A stretch of 19,042 nt of DNA. It comes from Lachnospiraceae bacterium (lineage in GTDB: Bacteria; Bacillota; Clostridia; Lachnospirales; Lachnospiraceae). A model generated the notes under the pieces. That model did no database searches. It saw only the letters and a program-made list of their open reading frames with translations, and was not told the origin of the DNA. The DNA is taken from contig JAEEKC010000296.1 of assembly GCA_016282215.1 (NCBI GenBank), forward strand, positions 1-19,042. The letters run 5' to 3'. How positions within the stretch are numbered: position 1 is the stretch's first letter; each line of letters opens with the position of its first letter. The translations under genes and the position numbers were made by a program. Positions 8,241 to 16,339 of this stretch are shown here, one piece after another.

Positions 8241-11200
8241 TTATTTCGGCAGTCCCTTCTTCTTCAGCAGTTTATCATAAGCTGCCTTTTTATTCTTGGG
8301 CGCTTTTACGGATACCTTTTTGTTAACACCTGCAAACGCCTTGCTGCCAACCGTTTTAGCCGTCAGGGACGTGGTTTTTATCTGGATCTTCTTTAAACTG
8401 CTGCAGCCAAAGAACGCCTTTTTGCCGATCTTCTTAACGGATTTCGGAATGGTTACGCTGCCAAGGGCGGTGCAGCCGGCAAAGGCCTGATCCCCGATGG
8501 TTTCCACGCCCTTGCTGATGGACAGGGTTTTCAGCTTCGTGCATCCCTTGAACGCACCGCTGCCGATCGCCTTAACACTTCCTTTGATCACTGCCTTTTT
8601 CAGTTTTTTCGCGCCTGCAAAGGCATTCTTTCCGATCTTGGTAACATTATTTCCGACAGTCAGCTGCTCGATGGTGCTGTTTTTCTGAAAAGCTTTATCG
8701 GCGATCTCGGTAACCTTATAGGTCACATTCCCGATCTGCACAGACCCCGGAATGGTATATTTCTTTGTCTTTACCTGCCCCGTATCCGTTAGCTTCACCT
8801 CGGGCGCAGATGCATTATCATTTGTGACCACAAAACCTGCGCCGCTCTTTTGATCTGTCAGCTTCGTCTTTTTCGCTGCGGGTTTCGGCTGATCACCGGA
8901 CAGGTCCTTCCCGAGCGCCGGAATCGTTTTTTTACTGCGGCTAAGCTCGCTGTGGCAGATACTGCAGTAAACAACCTCATCATAGGATCCAGCCTGCTCT
9001 GCCGTGGCCGCTTTTTCATTCTCGCGAACTGCGGCAGCGGACGTATGGCCTTTGGCCGGGATCTCTTTTCCTGTCCCGATCATGGTCTTACAGTCAGGAC
9101 ACCAGATATCTCCGGAATACCCCTTCTGCGTGCAGGTCGCATCCTTTTTGTTCAGAACTGAGCAGTGCGGATGGGTGCAGACATTGACTTCATATTCACC
9201 CTGGTCCGTGATCTCTATATGGTTGCCGCTGACAGTGTTGCCGCTGATGGTCAGAACAGGCTGCTTTGTCTCGCAGTCATCCGAAGTCACGGTTCCTGTC
9301 AGCTGAAGTACCTGCTCGGTCACACCATCACTGACACGTTTTGTCACCGTAAAGGTATCGCCCTCCTGTCCGGTAATCTCAATCTTTGCATCATCCTCAA
9401 CCACTGCGCTGATGGTACGGTCCTGCGCATTGACATCCAAACTGATGCCTTCGCCCTGTGTCGTTGCACTGATGGATACATCCTGATCCATGGCGGTTAC
9501 CTGCAGCTTTTCGGCTCCTTCGGATTTTACGATACGCTGTTCGCGGCCTGCCGGCATGTAAACAATGGCGTTTCCGGCGCGGCCTTTATGATCGGAAACA
9601 GTGATCTTTCCTCCCGGATCCATGCCGATCCCCATGGGCTGCATCTGGAAGATGCCCGTCTCTTCACTGCTGCTGCCATCCGCCAGTGTCAGTTTGTTGT
9701 CTTCCACGCTGGCGAGCTGATTGCCGCTGCCGTCCTTGATCTCATAGTTATCCGATTCCACCTGCACGGCCTTCAGTCTGTAGCGCATCCTGAAGTTCAT
9801 CCGGTCTCTCATACGGAAACGCATTCTGAAACGCATACGGAATCTCATGCGGAAACGCATTCTGAAACGCATACGAAATCTCATTCTAAAGCGCATCCTG
9901 AAACGCATACGGAATCTCATACGGAAACGCATTCTGAAACGCATACGAAATCTCATTCTAAAGCGCATCCTGAAACGCATACGGAATCTCATACGAAATC
10001 TCATTCTAAAGCGCATACGGAATTGCAGATTCCCGTACTTTTCCGTATCTGACAGTTTACCAAGATCCCCGCCGTCATTGATCCACTGATCATACAGGCT
10101 TTGATCCGTCTGGCTCCAGGGATTGGCCGCATACTCAGCCGCAGTTGCGCAGCCAACCTGGTCAAAAATCTGCGTCTCAAGATCTGTCCAGGGATCCGCC
10201 TTATAGGCCGTATCATCCGGCAGACCTTCCCCGTCATATACCTCTTTCAAAAATGCACTGTCTTCCTTTGTCCAGGGATCACTTTCGTATTCGGCCGATG
10301 TTGCCATCTCATCCGCATTCGCAAACTCACCTGTGTGGTTTTGATAAGCCTCCTCAGCCTCGGCATCCCACTTCAGCTCCGGGAAATCTTCTTCATCCTG
10401 TGCACTGGCCATAGCCGGATCCGCAAACTCACCCGTATGGTTTTGATAAGCCGCCTCATCATCGGCGTCCCATTTCAGATTCGGAAAGTCCTTCTCATCC
10501 TGCGCACTGGCCATGTCCGTGTCCGCAAACTCGCCGGTATGGTTTTGATACGCTGCTTCCGTAGCCGCATCCCAGGTTCCCGCTTCATCAGCTTCTGCCG
10601 CGCCCACATCCTGATAGATCTTTTCTTCCTCGGAAGTATAGGGAGCTGCCGCATACTCTTCATCTCCTGCCAAACCGGATGTGCCGCCGAGGGATTCCAG
10701 AATATCTTCATCTTCCTGCGTCCATCCGTTTTCCCGGATTTCTGCCAGATCCTCCTTGGAATAAACGGTCTGCTGATAGAGCTCTTCATCCTCTGTTTTC
10801 CAGAAATCATCATCGTCATCGGTAAGGAGCCAGTCAGCATACTCGCCGCCGTCTAAATAAACCGATGCATAAATATCATAAGGAATATAAGAGATAAAAG
10901 AGACCTCCTCAGATCCCACCTGATTTAAATGTGTTCCCCAGACGATGTGATCTCCATCTGACGTGGTGCCAAGGTCATATTGCCACTGTTTATATTTTCC
11001 GTTCACTTTGCGGATCGTAATGGCGCGCTCCTCATTTGGATAGTTACTGTCATAGACCAGGATCTGTCCGCTCCCGTCCGCTTTTTCATCTACCTGATAA
11101 CCCAGGATCGCATGTCCTCCTTCCGGTCCGAAGACACCGATGATCACCGGATAATACTCTGTTTTCACAGCCGTCACAAGGGCATTCAGGTCATCGTTGA

Positions 11201-14200
11201 ACGCATAGCACATCTGCACACGCGGATCATACTGGGAGATCTGCATGGCCTCGATATATTCCTTGAGCGCATCTTTATCCGTGGGATCGCCGAACTGTGA
11301 GATCACCGCGCTCTGCACACTGTCTGTACCGTTACCGATGTCCGAGATATCCACGCCGTTCCCGGGAACAGAGAACATGGATGTGCTGCCCGCCAGACCA
11401 TAGCAGCTGCCGTTCCAGGGATCCGTATAGAAACGGTACATGGTCAGGCCGTTCGAGCCGAATACTTTTTCATAACGGCTGGCAGGAATCTCATAATCCG
11501 ATCCTTCATCGTATTTAAGTCCCGCAAACGTATTGGCAAAGGGATAGGAAAGTTCTTCAATGCCGATCCTCCTTGTCAGATATCCCGGCTTGCTGCTGCC
11601 GCCGTCTATGCGGGCCATGCCGATACCGGATGCTGCGGTCACGTCTTCTTTTGCCATCTCTTCATAGGCCGTGCCTCTGCCGCCCACAAGGGATGCGCAG
11701 GCACTGAACATACCGGTGCCCTTTCCGCCTTCCACGGCATCCGTGGTAAAAGGCTCTTTTACATAAATCCGCTGCAGGGCCATGCAGTTTGCAAACATAT
11801 TGTGCATATCCGTTACATTTGACGTCTGAAAACTGCCAAGGTCTAAGGTGATCAGATCGCTGCAGCCATAGAACATGCCTTCCATATTGGTGACCTTCCG
11901 GGTATCAAAGCCGGACAGGTCAAGACTTTCGAGCGACTTACAGCCCCTGAACATCTCTTCCATATTCAAAGCGGCCTTTGTATCAAACTCCGAAAGAATG
12001 ATCTGCGTCAGCTTTCCGCAGTCATAAAACATACCGGAAAAATCCGTCACTTTATGGGTATCCCATTTCCCCTTTACCGACCTGAGGCTTGTCAGCGCCG
12101 CGCAGCCCTTGAACATATCCGACATATCCGTGACGGCAGCGGTGGAAAAGCCGGTCAGATCGATCGTCGTCAGTTTCCTGCAGTTTTCAAACATACCGCT
12201 CAGATTTTCTGCTTTTTCGGTCTCAAAGCCGCTGGTATCGAGCCCCGTCAGGGACTCACAATCCTTAAACATATCCGACAGATCGATCGCTTCGTTTGTG
12301 GTAAATTTCGTTTTATCGATCGTCAGCATCTCCAGTTTTTTACAGCCTGAGAACATTTCACTCATATTCATGGACTTCGAAGAATCGAACTTGCTCAGAT
12401 CCAGGCTTGTCAGACTTTCACAATCCTTGAACATGCCCTGGGTCCCGCAGTCCATATCATGGCTCACGCTCTCTGCCGTAAATCCGGGATTTTCATCTGT
12501 GTAGGAAAATGTAATGCTTTCCAGACTTTTACAGCCGGAGAACATATATCTGAAGTCATAGACGCCCGACGTGTCAAAACCGGGGCCGAAGGTGATGGTC
12601 TTTAAACTGCTGCAGCCTTCAAACATGGATGACATATCTGTGATATCGGATGTATTCAGCATGGAAAGATCCAGGCTTTCCAGTTTCTCGCAGCCCTTGA
12701 ACATATCATACGCATCATAACTTACGCCAATATCCAGGGTCCCCAGGTCCAGCTTTCGCAGTTCCTTGCAACCCGCAAACAGACCGTCACACCGGTCCGA
12801 TTTCATCCCTTCCTCCAGCGTAATAGATTTCAAATGCATATAGGGCTGGTCTTCCTCTTCGCCCAGTTCCTGATCGCGCAGGCCATCCAGTACCACAACA
12901 TAATCTTCCTCAAAATACGTGACATGGGACGGGATCACGATATTGCTGGCTCCTCTTGCCTGATTACCGGTATATTTGACCAAATGTAACCGGCGCATAT
13001 CATCATCCACGGCAGTGACCCAGTCATTCAGCGTCGTTGTATAAACCCTTTCCGCAGCATCGGTAAAAAATCCCGGCGCCTCGGAATCCGGTCCCTGATC
13101 GATCCTGGCATACAGCGGGTTTTCCTCTTCCGCTTTGCTGTAAACCGTTCCGGCGCCGCCTTTTAACGCGGCGCAGCCAAAGAAGATCGCTTCGCTGCTG
13201 CTTGTATAACCCACAAAAGGACCCTCGCCGTTATCATTGATCAGCGCCAGTTCTTCATCGGAATAAAGCCCGGTTGTCACAAAAGTATCCGAGGCATAGA
13301 TGGTCTGCAGTTTTTCACAACCGTTAAACATGTTGTTCATCATCCGGACCCTGCCTGTATCCCAGCCCTCCAGATTGACCTCCTCCAAGGAAGAACAGTT
13401 ATAAAACAGATTGATCATGTCATCCACATGCTCCGTATCAAGTCCGTAAAGATTCAGTTCTTCCAGTGATGAGCAGCATGAGAACATGGCCCGCATGCCG
13501 TAAAGCTTCGCGCCCTCCAAAGCGGTAATATCAAGGGTTTTCAGGGCACTGCAGCCACAGAACATGCTCTCCGCATTCGTCAGGGACGTTGCTTTGGAAT
13601 TGCCAAGATCTATGGACTGCAGCTTTTCACAATCTTCAAACATGGAAGTTGTGACCATCACCTTGCCCAGATCAAATCCGTCGCCCAGGGTCAGCTGCGT
13701 CAGGTTTTCGCAGCCGCTGAACATGCCTTCCATGGTTTCCGCTTTTTTCGTATCAAACATGCCAAGGTTCAGCTGCTTAATCGCACTGCAGCCCGCAAAC
13801 ATTTTTGCCATATATTGGACGCTTTGCGTGGAGAAATTCTTTTGTACCTGGTTTTCGAAAGACAGATAATCCAGGTTTTCGCACCGGTAAAACATCTCAG
13901 TCATATTGGTCACGGCGGAAGTATCAGCCGCCGCCAGGTTCAGGCTTGTCAGCGAACTGCAGCCTGCAAACATGCCTGCCATATTTGTAACGGAAGAAGT
14001 GTCACAGCCTTCCATATAAACTTCCGACAGGCTTTCGCAGTCTCTGAACATCGCCCACATCGTAGTCGCCTTTGAGGTGTCCAGCCTGGTAATATCCACA
14101 GATGTCATGGCGGTGCAGCCTGCGAACATCTCATCGGCATGGTCCGTCGTTTCCACGCCCTGATCCACAACCACGGAATTGAGTTTTTCAAAGGGAAGCA

Positions 14201-14627
14201 GTTCCTCGGAATATTCTCTTTCCTCATGCCAGAAGGGATTCACATAGGCAAGGATCGTATCATACACCTTATCTTCAATTTCAAAGGTTGCCGGGATCTC
14301 GATATCAACGTTGTCGCCGGCTGCTAATCCGGTATAACCCTCCAGAATGACCGAGTTCGTCTCCTCAGCCAGTTCGTATGTCCAGTCCCCGAGGGTCGTG
14401 ACATAGATAGGTTCCTCTTCTACCGGGTCCCCCTGGGGGGTAATGCTTTCTTCGAAAGACTCTCCCTCCCCGGCCTGCTCTGTTATGGTTTCCGTATCAA
14501 CGGCCGCTGTCTGCGGGTCACTTTCCCAATCTGCCAAAGCAACCGTCGGAAACGCCAGTATCGTTGCCATCAGAAAAGCCGTCGTTCTTTTTATCATATT
14601 TCCCACTCTGCGATTTTGTCTTTTCAT
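8241..14627 (-). CDS. Secreted BspA-like giant surface protein with papain-like domain and FRMR tetrapeptide array
   Basis: The 2128-residue product starts with a signal peptide (basic start, then TTAFLMATILAFPTVALA, about 1-32). Two DUF285/BspA modules follow (about 70-522 and 527-1020), with 11 and 13 repeats of the form MFxGCxxLxxLDL. Residues 1025-1262 form a papain-like domain with NGSCYGLAG (C1075), GGHAILGY (H1172) and VYDSNYP (D1193). Residues 1263-1535 are acidic with 34-residue AYQNHTGEF repeats. Residues 1536-1619 are 21 FRMR-type tetrapeptides. A beta-rich region, a Cys module (about 1815-1950, CTHPHC, GYSGDIWCPDC, YCSIC) and an LRR_5 tail (about 1966-2128) complete it. There is no LPXTG motif. 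Of two adjacent ATGs, the second (14627) is preferred because GGAGG is 5 bases away rather than 2. BspA proteins are known adhesins; a peptidase role is inference. Confidence 0.93.
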   Translation of the reverse strand: MKRQNRRVGNMIKRTTAFLMATILAFPTVALADWESDPQTAAVDTETITEQAGEGESFEESITPQGDPVEEEPIYVTTLGDWTYELAEETNSVILEGYTGLAAGDNVDIEIPATFEIEDKVYDTILAYVNPFWHEEREYSEELLPFEKLNSVVVDQGVETTDHADEMFAGCTAMTSVDITRLDTSKATTMWAMFRDCESLSEVYMEGCDTSSVTNMAGMFAGCSSLTSLNLAAADTSAVTNMTEMFYRCENLDYLSFENQVQKNFSTQSVQYMAKMFAGCSAIKQLNLGMFDTKKAETMEGMFSGCENLTQLTLGDGFDLGKVMVTTSMFEDCEKLQSIDLGNSKATSLTNAESMFCGCSALKTLDITALEGAKLYGMRAMFSCCSSLEELNLYGLDTEHVDDMINLFYNCSSLEEVNLEGWDTGRVRMMNNMFNGCEKLQTIYASDTFVTTGLYSDEELALINDNGEGPFVGYTSSSEAIFFGCAALKGGAGTVYSKAEEENPLYARIDQGPDSEAPGFFTDAAERVYTTTLNDWVTAVDDDMRRLHLVKYTGNQARGASNIVIPSHVTYFEEDYVVVLDGLRDQELGEEEDQPYMHLKSITLEEGMKSDRCDGLFAGCKELRKLDLGTLDIGVSYDAYDMFKGCEKLESLDLSMLNTSDITDMSSMFEGCSSLKTITFGPGFDTSGVYDFRYMFSGCKSLESITFSYTDENPGFTAESVSHDMDCGTQGMFKDCESLTSLDLSKFDSSKSMNMSEMFSGCKKLEMLTIDKTKFTTNEAIDLSDMFKDCESLTGLDTSGFETEKAENLSGMFENCRKLTTIDLTGFSTAAVTDMSDMFKGCAALTSLRSVKGKWDTHKVTDFSGMFYDCGKLTQIILSEFDTKAALNMEEMFRGCKSLESLDLSGFDTRKVTNMEGMFYGCSDLITLDLGSFQTSNVTDMHNMFANCMALQRIYVKEPFTTDAVEGGKGTGMFSACASLVGGRGTAYEEMAKEDVTAASGIGMARIDGGSSKPGYLTRRIGIEELSYPFANTFAGLKYDEGSDYEIPASRYEKVFGSNGLTMYRFYTDPWNGSCYGLAGSTSMFSVPGNGVDISDIGNGTDSVQSAVISQFGDPTDKDALKEYIEAMQISQYDPRVQMCYAFNDDLNALVTAVKTEYYPVIIGVFGPEGGHAILGYQVDEKADGSGQILVYDSNYPNEERAITIRKVNGKYKQWQYDLGTTSDGDHIVWGTHLNQVGSEEVSFISYIPYDIYASVYLDGGEYADWLLTDDDDDFWKTEDEELYQQTVYSKEDLAEIRENGWTQEDEDILESLGGTSGLAGDEEYAAAPYTSEEEKIYQDVGAAEADEAGTWDAATEAAYQNHTGEFADTDMASAQDEKDFPNLKWDADDEAAYQNHTGEFADPAMASAQDEEDFPELKWDAEAEEAYQNHTGEFANADEMATSAEYESDPWTKEDSAFLKEVYDGEGLPDDTAYKADPWTDLETQIFDQVGCATAAEYAANPWSQTDQSLYDQWINDGGDLGKLSDTEKYGNLQFRMRFRMRFRMRFRMRFRMRFRMRFRMRFRMRFRMRFRMRFRMRFRMRFRMRFRMRFRMRFRMRFRMRFRMRDRMNFRMRYRLKAVQVESDNYEIKDGSGNQLASVEDNKLTLADGSSSEETGIFQMQPMGIGMDPGGKITVSDHKGRAGNAIVYMPAGREQRIVKSEGAEKLQVTAMDQDVSISATTQGEGISLDVNAQDRTISAVVEDDAKIEITGQEGDTFTVTKRVSDGVTEQVLQLTGTVTSDDCETKQPVLTISGNTVSGNHIEITDQGEYEVNVCTHPHCSVLNKKDATCTQKGYSGDIWCPDCKTMIGTGKEIPAKGHTSAAAVRENEKAATAEQAGSYDEVVYCSICHSELSRSKKTIPALGKDLSGDQPKPAAKKTKLTDQKSGAGFVVTNDNASAPEVKLTDTGQVKTKKYTIPGSVQIGNVTYKVTEIADKAFQKNSTIEQLTVGNNVTKIGKNAFAGAKKLKKAVIKGSVKAIGSGAFKGCTKLKTLSISKGVETIGDQAFAGCTALGSVTIPKSVKKIGKKAFFGCSSLKKIQIKTTSLTAKTVGSKAFAGVNKKVSVKAPKNKKAAYDKLLKKKGLPK
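9771..10022 (-). repeat. 12-bp tandem array encoding (Phe-Arg-Met-Arg)n, with 72-bp higher-order repeat
   Basis: From 10022 to 9807 the gene reads 18 uninterrupted FRMR units, followed by DRMN, FRMR and YRLK down to 9771. Twelve-base units vary mainly at synonymous positions. A 72-base block of six units at 9851-9922 is repeated almost exactly at 9923-9994, and a partial third follows. All unit lengths are multiples of 3, so copy-number change would not break the frame. Confidence 0.93.
10303..10585 (-). repeat. 102-bp in-frame tandem repeat (34-residue AYQNHTGEFAD units)
   Basis: The landmark gcaaactc recurs at 10321, 10423 and 10525 (as gcaaactcgcc), exactly 102 bases apart. Units read AYQNHTGEFAD, then MASAQDEEDFPxLKWDAE. 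More diverged relatives of the form YxxDPWTxED flank it on both sides, so the whole acidic region 1263-1535 of the protein probably grew by duplication of one short motif. Confidence 0.88.
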
Positions 14628-14699
14628 CATACCCTCCCGAATTTATCATTGGTTTTGGATACAGTAAGCCTATTTTAAGTAAAACTGACATTCATCAAA

Positions 14700-14729
14700 A
14701 CTCTATCATTCACACATTCGCTTTGTCAA
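14700..14729 (-). promoter_or_regulatory. Candidate promoter of the BspA-like giant gene
   Basis: On the minus strand a consensus TTGACA (14729-14724) is followed after 18 bases by TAGAGT (14705-14700). The leader to the ATG is about 65 bases and ends in GGGAGGG. Confidence 0.5.
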
Positions 14730-14735
14730 TCAAAT

Positions 14736-14754
14736 GGGGCGTGTTTTACGTCCC
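14736..14754. promoter_or_regulatory. Imperfect palindrome, possible operator, in the divergent intergenic region
   Basis: A 19-base imperfect palindrome (GGGGCGTG, then TTT, then ACGTCCC with minor mismatches) lies just upstream of the -35 box of the surface-protein gene. It is placed where an activator or repressor could bind. No regulator can be named. The rest of 14628-14935 holds the two divergent promoters and nothing else I recognise. Confidence 0.25.
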
Positions 14755-14833
14755 TTTGTAAAATTGGTCTGTTCTATTGAAGATATGTGATCATACTGCA
14801 TTCAGAGTATGACAAAGCGGCTGACTTCCCGTC

Positions 14834-14862
14834 TTGTCATGACGTATAAATTGTAGTAAAAT
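14834..14862 (+). promoter_or_regulatory. Promoter of the DHH phosphoesterase gene
   Basis: TTGTCA (14834-14839) and TAAAAT (14857-14862) are spaced by 17 bases. The start would be near 14869, with a leader of about 67 bases containing a short GGCTG/CAGCC stem ahead of the GGGAGG ribosome binding site (14925-14930). Confidence 0.6.
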
Positions 14863-14935
14863 AACAAGTGGCTGTGGTTTCACTAAGCAGCCATGAAAAA
14901 TGACGCTGGAAACAATCGACTCTTGGGAGGACAAA

Positions 14936-15871
14936 ATGAAAAAACGACTGGTGACAAGAAGTGATTTTGACGGCCTTGTATGCGCGATGCTCCTTCGGGA
15001 ACTGGACATCATTGACGATATCAAATTCGTGCATCCGAAAGATGTGCAGGACGGAAAGATCGATATCACGGAAAATGATATCACGACGAACCTGCCTTTT
15101 GATGAAAGAGTCGGACTGGCCTTCGATCATCACGAAAGCGAACTGATCCGCAACCAGCAAAAAGCGAACCTGGATAAATTCATCATCGACGGTGATGCCA
15201 AGTCCGCTGCGAGAGTCGTTTATGATTATTATGGCGGAAAAGAGCGTTTTACCCGCGTTTCTGAAGAGATCATGACCGCTGTGGATATCGGTGATTCCGC
15301 AGACTTTACGAGAGAAGAGATCCTCGAGCCCAGCGGCTGGGTGCTGATCAATTTCCTGATGGACCCGCGGACCGGCCTCGGAAGATTCCATAATTTCAGA
15401 ATTTCCAATTATGACCTGATGATGGAGCTCATTGATTACTGCGTGAACCACAACATCGAACAGGTCATGCAGCTGCCGGATGTCAAAGAACGTGTCGACC
15501 TGTATTTCGAACAGCAGGAACTCTTCAAACAGCAGTTAAAAGACATTGTCAAGATCCATGACAGAGTTGCCGTGATCGACCTTCGTGACTTGGAGACGAT
15601 CTACGCAGGCAACCGTTTCATGGTCTATGCAATGTGGCCCGAAGTGGAAATGTCCGTTCATGTGGCATGGGGCTTCAAAAAACAGAATACTGCCGTGATG
15701 ATCGGTAAATCCATCATCAACAAGGCATCAAAGGTAAATATCGGTGATCTGTGCCTGGCATACGGCGGCGGCGGACATGCCAATGCAGGTACCTGCCAGT
15801 TAGATAACGATAAGGTGGATGCTGCACTGCCGCATATTATCGATGTGCTCAATGGGGTGGCGGAAATCTGA
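14936..15871 (+). CDS. DHH/DHHA1 family phosphoesterase
   Basis: DHH proteins are manganese-dependent phosphoesterases; members of this two-domain group include NrnA-type nanoRNases, pAp phosphatases and proteins annotated as exopolyphosphatases. The 311-residue product shows SDFDG (D10, D12), FDHHESE (D64, H65, H66), a third acidic motif near VDIGDSAD (D117, D120) and the DHHA1 substrate-binding motif YGGGGHANAG (276-285). These ligands appear complete, so it is likely active. The ATG at 14936 is chosen because GGGAGG lies 5 bases upstream; an ATG at 14900 lacks a good site and adds 12 residues outside the conserved fold. It is monocistronic, divergent from the giant surface-protein gene and convergent with tRNA-Lys. 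The exact substrate cannot be told from sequence. Confidence 0.93.
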   Translation: MKKRLVTRSDFDGLVCAMLLRELDIIDDIKFVHPKDVQDGKIDITENDITTNLPFDERVGLAFDHHESELIRNQQKANLDKFIIDGDAKSAARVVYDYYGGKERFTRVSEEIMTAVDIGDSADFTREEILEPSGWVLINFLMDPRTGLGRFHNFRISNYDLMMELIDYCVNHNIEQVMQLPDVKERVDLYFEQQELFKQQLKDIVKIHDRVAVIDLRDLETIYAGNRFMVYAMWPEVEMSVHVAWGFKKQNTAVMIGKSIINKASKVNIGDLCLAYGGGGHANAGTCQLDNDKVDAALPHIIDVLNGVAEI

Positions 15872-15889
15872 TTTAATTACTCTTCACAA

Positions 15890-15977
15890 AACTCCACACT
15901 CCATCTCGTAATCCCGCATGTGCTTAGCACATGCTCTACCGTCACTTCGTGACTGATCACTCGATGCAGTTGGAGTT
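15890..15977. repeat. Structured intergenic element A: stem enclosing two hairpins
   Basis: AACTCCA (15890-15896) pairs with TGGAGTT (15971-15977). Inside are a perfect 19-base palindrome (15916-15934, GCATGTGCT with AGCACATGC) and a 5-bp hairpin GTCAC-TTC-GTGAC (15941-15953). It begins about 20 bases after the DHH stop codon. It may be part of a dispersed palindromic repeat or form the 3' end of the DHH transcript; no coding gene is credible here. Confidence 0.5.
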
Positions 15978-16004
15978 CCTGCTTCGCCTGATGTAATAAA
16001 AAAC

Positions 16005-16154
16005 GCAACTACTCAGAGCCCATTCGCAAAACCGTTGCTACGCAACTTTCCTTTTGCTCATGTATGGCTCTCGCCATATGGATTTGTAAAACGCCGGATA
16101 AATGCAAGCATCTATCCGGCGTTTTATCAAATCCGCATGGTTCTGAGTAGTTGC
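16005..16154. repeat. Structured intergenic element B: long inverted repeat enclosing three hairpins
   Basis: Outer arms 16005-16023 and 16137-16154 (GCAACTACTCAGA with TCTGAGTAGTTGC at the ends) pair over about 18 bases. Inside are GTTGC-TAC-GCAAC (16034-16046) enclosed by GCAAAA/TTTTGC (16026-16031 and 16052-16057), TATGGC-TCTC-GCCATA (16063-16078), and a 14-bp perfect stem (16087-16100 with 16113-16126) whose pairing extends outward with one bulge. The layout is a three-armed multiloop. The last hairpin could also stop transcription arriving from either side. Confidence 0.6.
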
Positions 16155-16204
16155 AAAACAAAGAGCACCGCCCCCATGAATCAAGTTCACAAAAACAGTG
16201 CTCT
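16154..16204 (-). terminator. Rho-independent terminator of tRNA-Lys
   Basis: On the minus strand AGAGCAC (16204-16198) pairs with GTGCTCT (16168-16162) and is followed by TTTGTTTT. A smaller TGAA/TTCA stem lies in the loop. It begins 3 bases after the mature tRNA 3' end. The U-tract overlaps the outer arm of structured element B. Confidence 0.7.
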
Positions 16205-16206
16205 CA

Positions 16207-16279
16207 TGCGCGATCAGGGGCTCGAACCCTGGACACCCTGATTAAGAGTCAGGTGCTCTACCAACTGAGCTAATCGCGC
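16207..16279 (-). tRNA. tRNA-Lys (anticodon CUU)
   Basis: The 73-base minus-strand sequence folds as a normal cloverleaf: acceptor GCGCGAT with ATCGCGC and discriminator A, D arm GCTC-AGTTGGTA-GAGC, anticodon arm CCTGA-CTCTTAA-TCAGG with anticodon CTT, a 5-base variable loop, and T arm CAGGG-TTCGAGC-CCCTG. CCA is not encoded and must be added by a nucleotidyltransferase. It reads AAG lysine codons. Confidence 0.97.
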
Positions 16280-16287
16280 TTATGACG

Positions 16288-16339
16288 ATCATCTTTGCGT
16301 CCCCGGAAAACGTTTTCGTTTCCTGAACGCAAAGATGAT
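16288..16339 (-). other. Hairpin in the 5' leader of pre-tRNA-Lys
   Basis: A 13-bp perfect inverted repeat (16288-16300 with 16327-16339, ATCATCTTTGCGT and its complement) encloses a smaller GGAAAA/TTTCC hairpin. Transcription from the adjacent promoter would start near 16331, so the RNA could fold at least the CTTTGCGT/ACGCAAAG part directly ahead of the mature tRNA. It may protect or present the precursor to RNase P, or act as a terminator for transcripts from upstream. Confidence 0.55.

Noticed and set aside
9780..10020. Possible CRISPR array
   Set aside because: The 12-bp units are contiguous with no spacers and lie in frame in a coding sequence.
9165..10052. Plus-strand 295-codon frame ending in THSETHTES-type repeats
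   Set aside because: It is the antisense reading of the FRMR array and of the surface-protein gene. The 12-bp period keeps frames open on both strands; the minus frame has the signal peptide and coherent domains.
14900..14935. Upstream ATG start for the DHH gene
   Set aside because: The ATG at 14936 has GGGAGG five bases upstream and starts at the conserved N-terminal strand.
14837..15451. Minus-strand 204-codon frame
   Set aside because: It is antisense to the well-supported DHH phosphoesterase gene and shows no domain.
16035..16241. Plus-strand 68-codon frame
   Set aside because: It runs through the hairpin element and into the tRNA gene on the other strand; no ribosome binding site or conserved feature.
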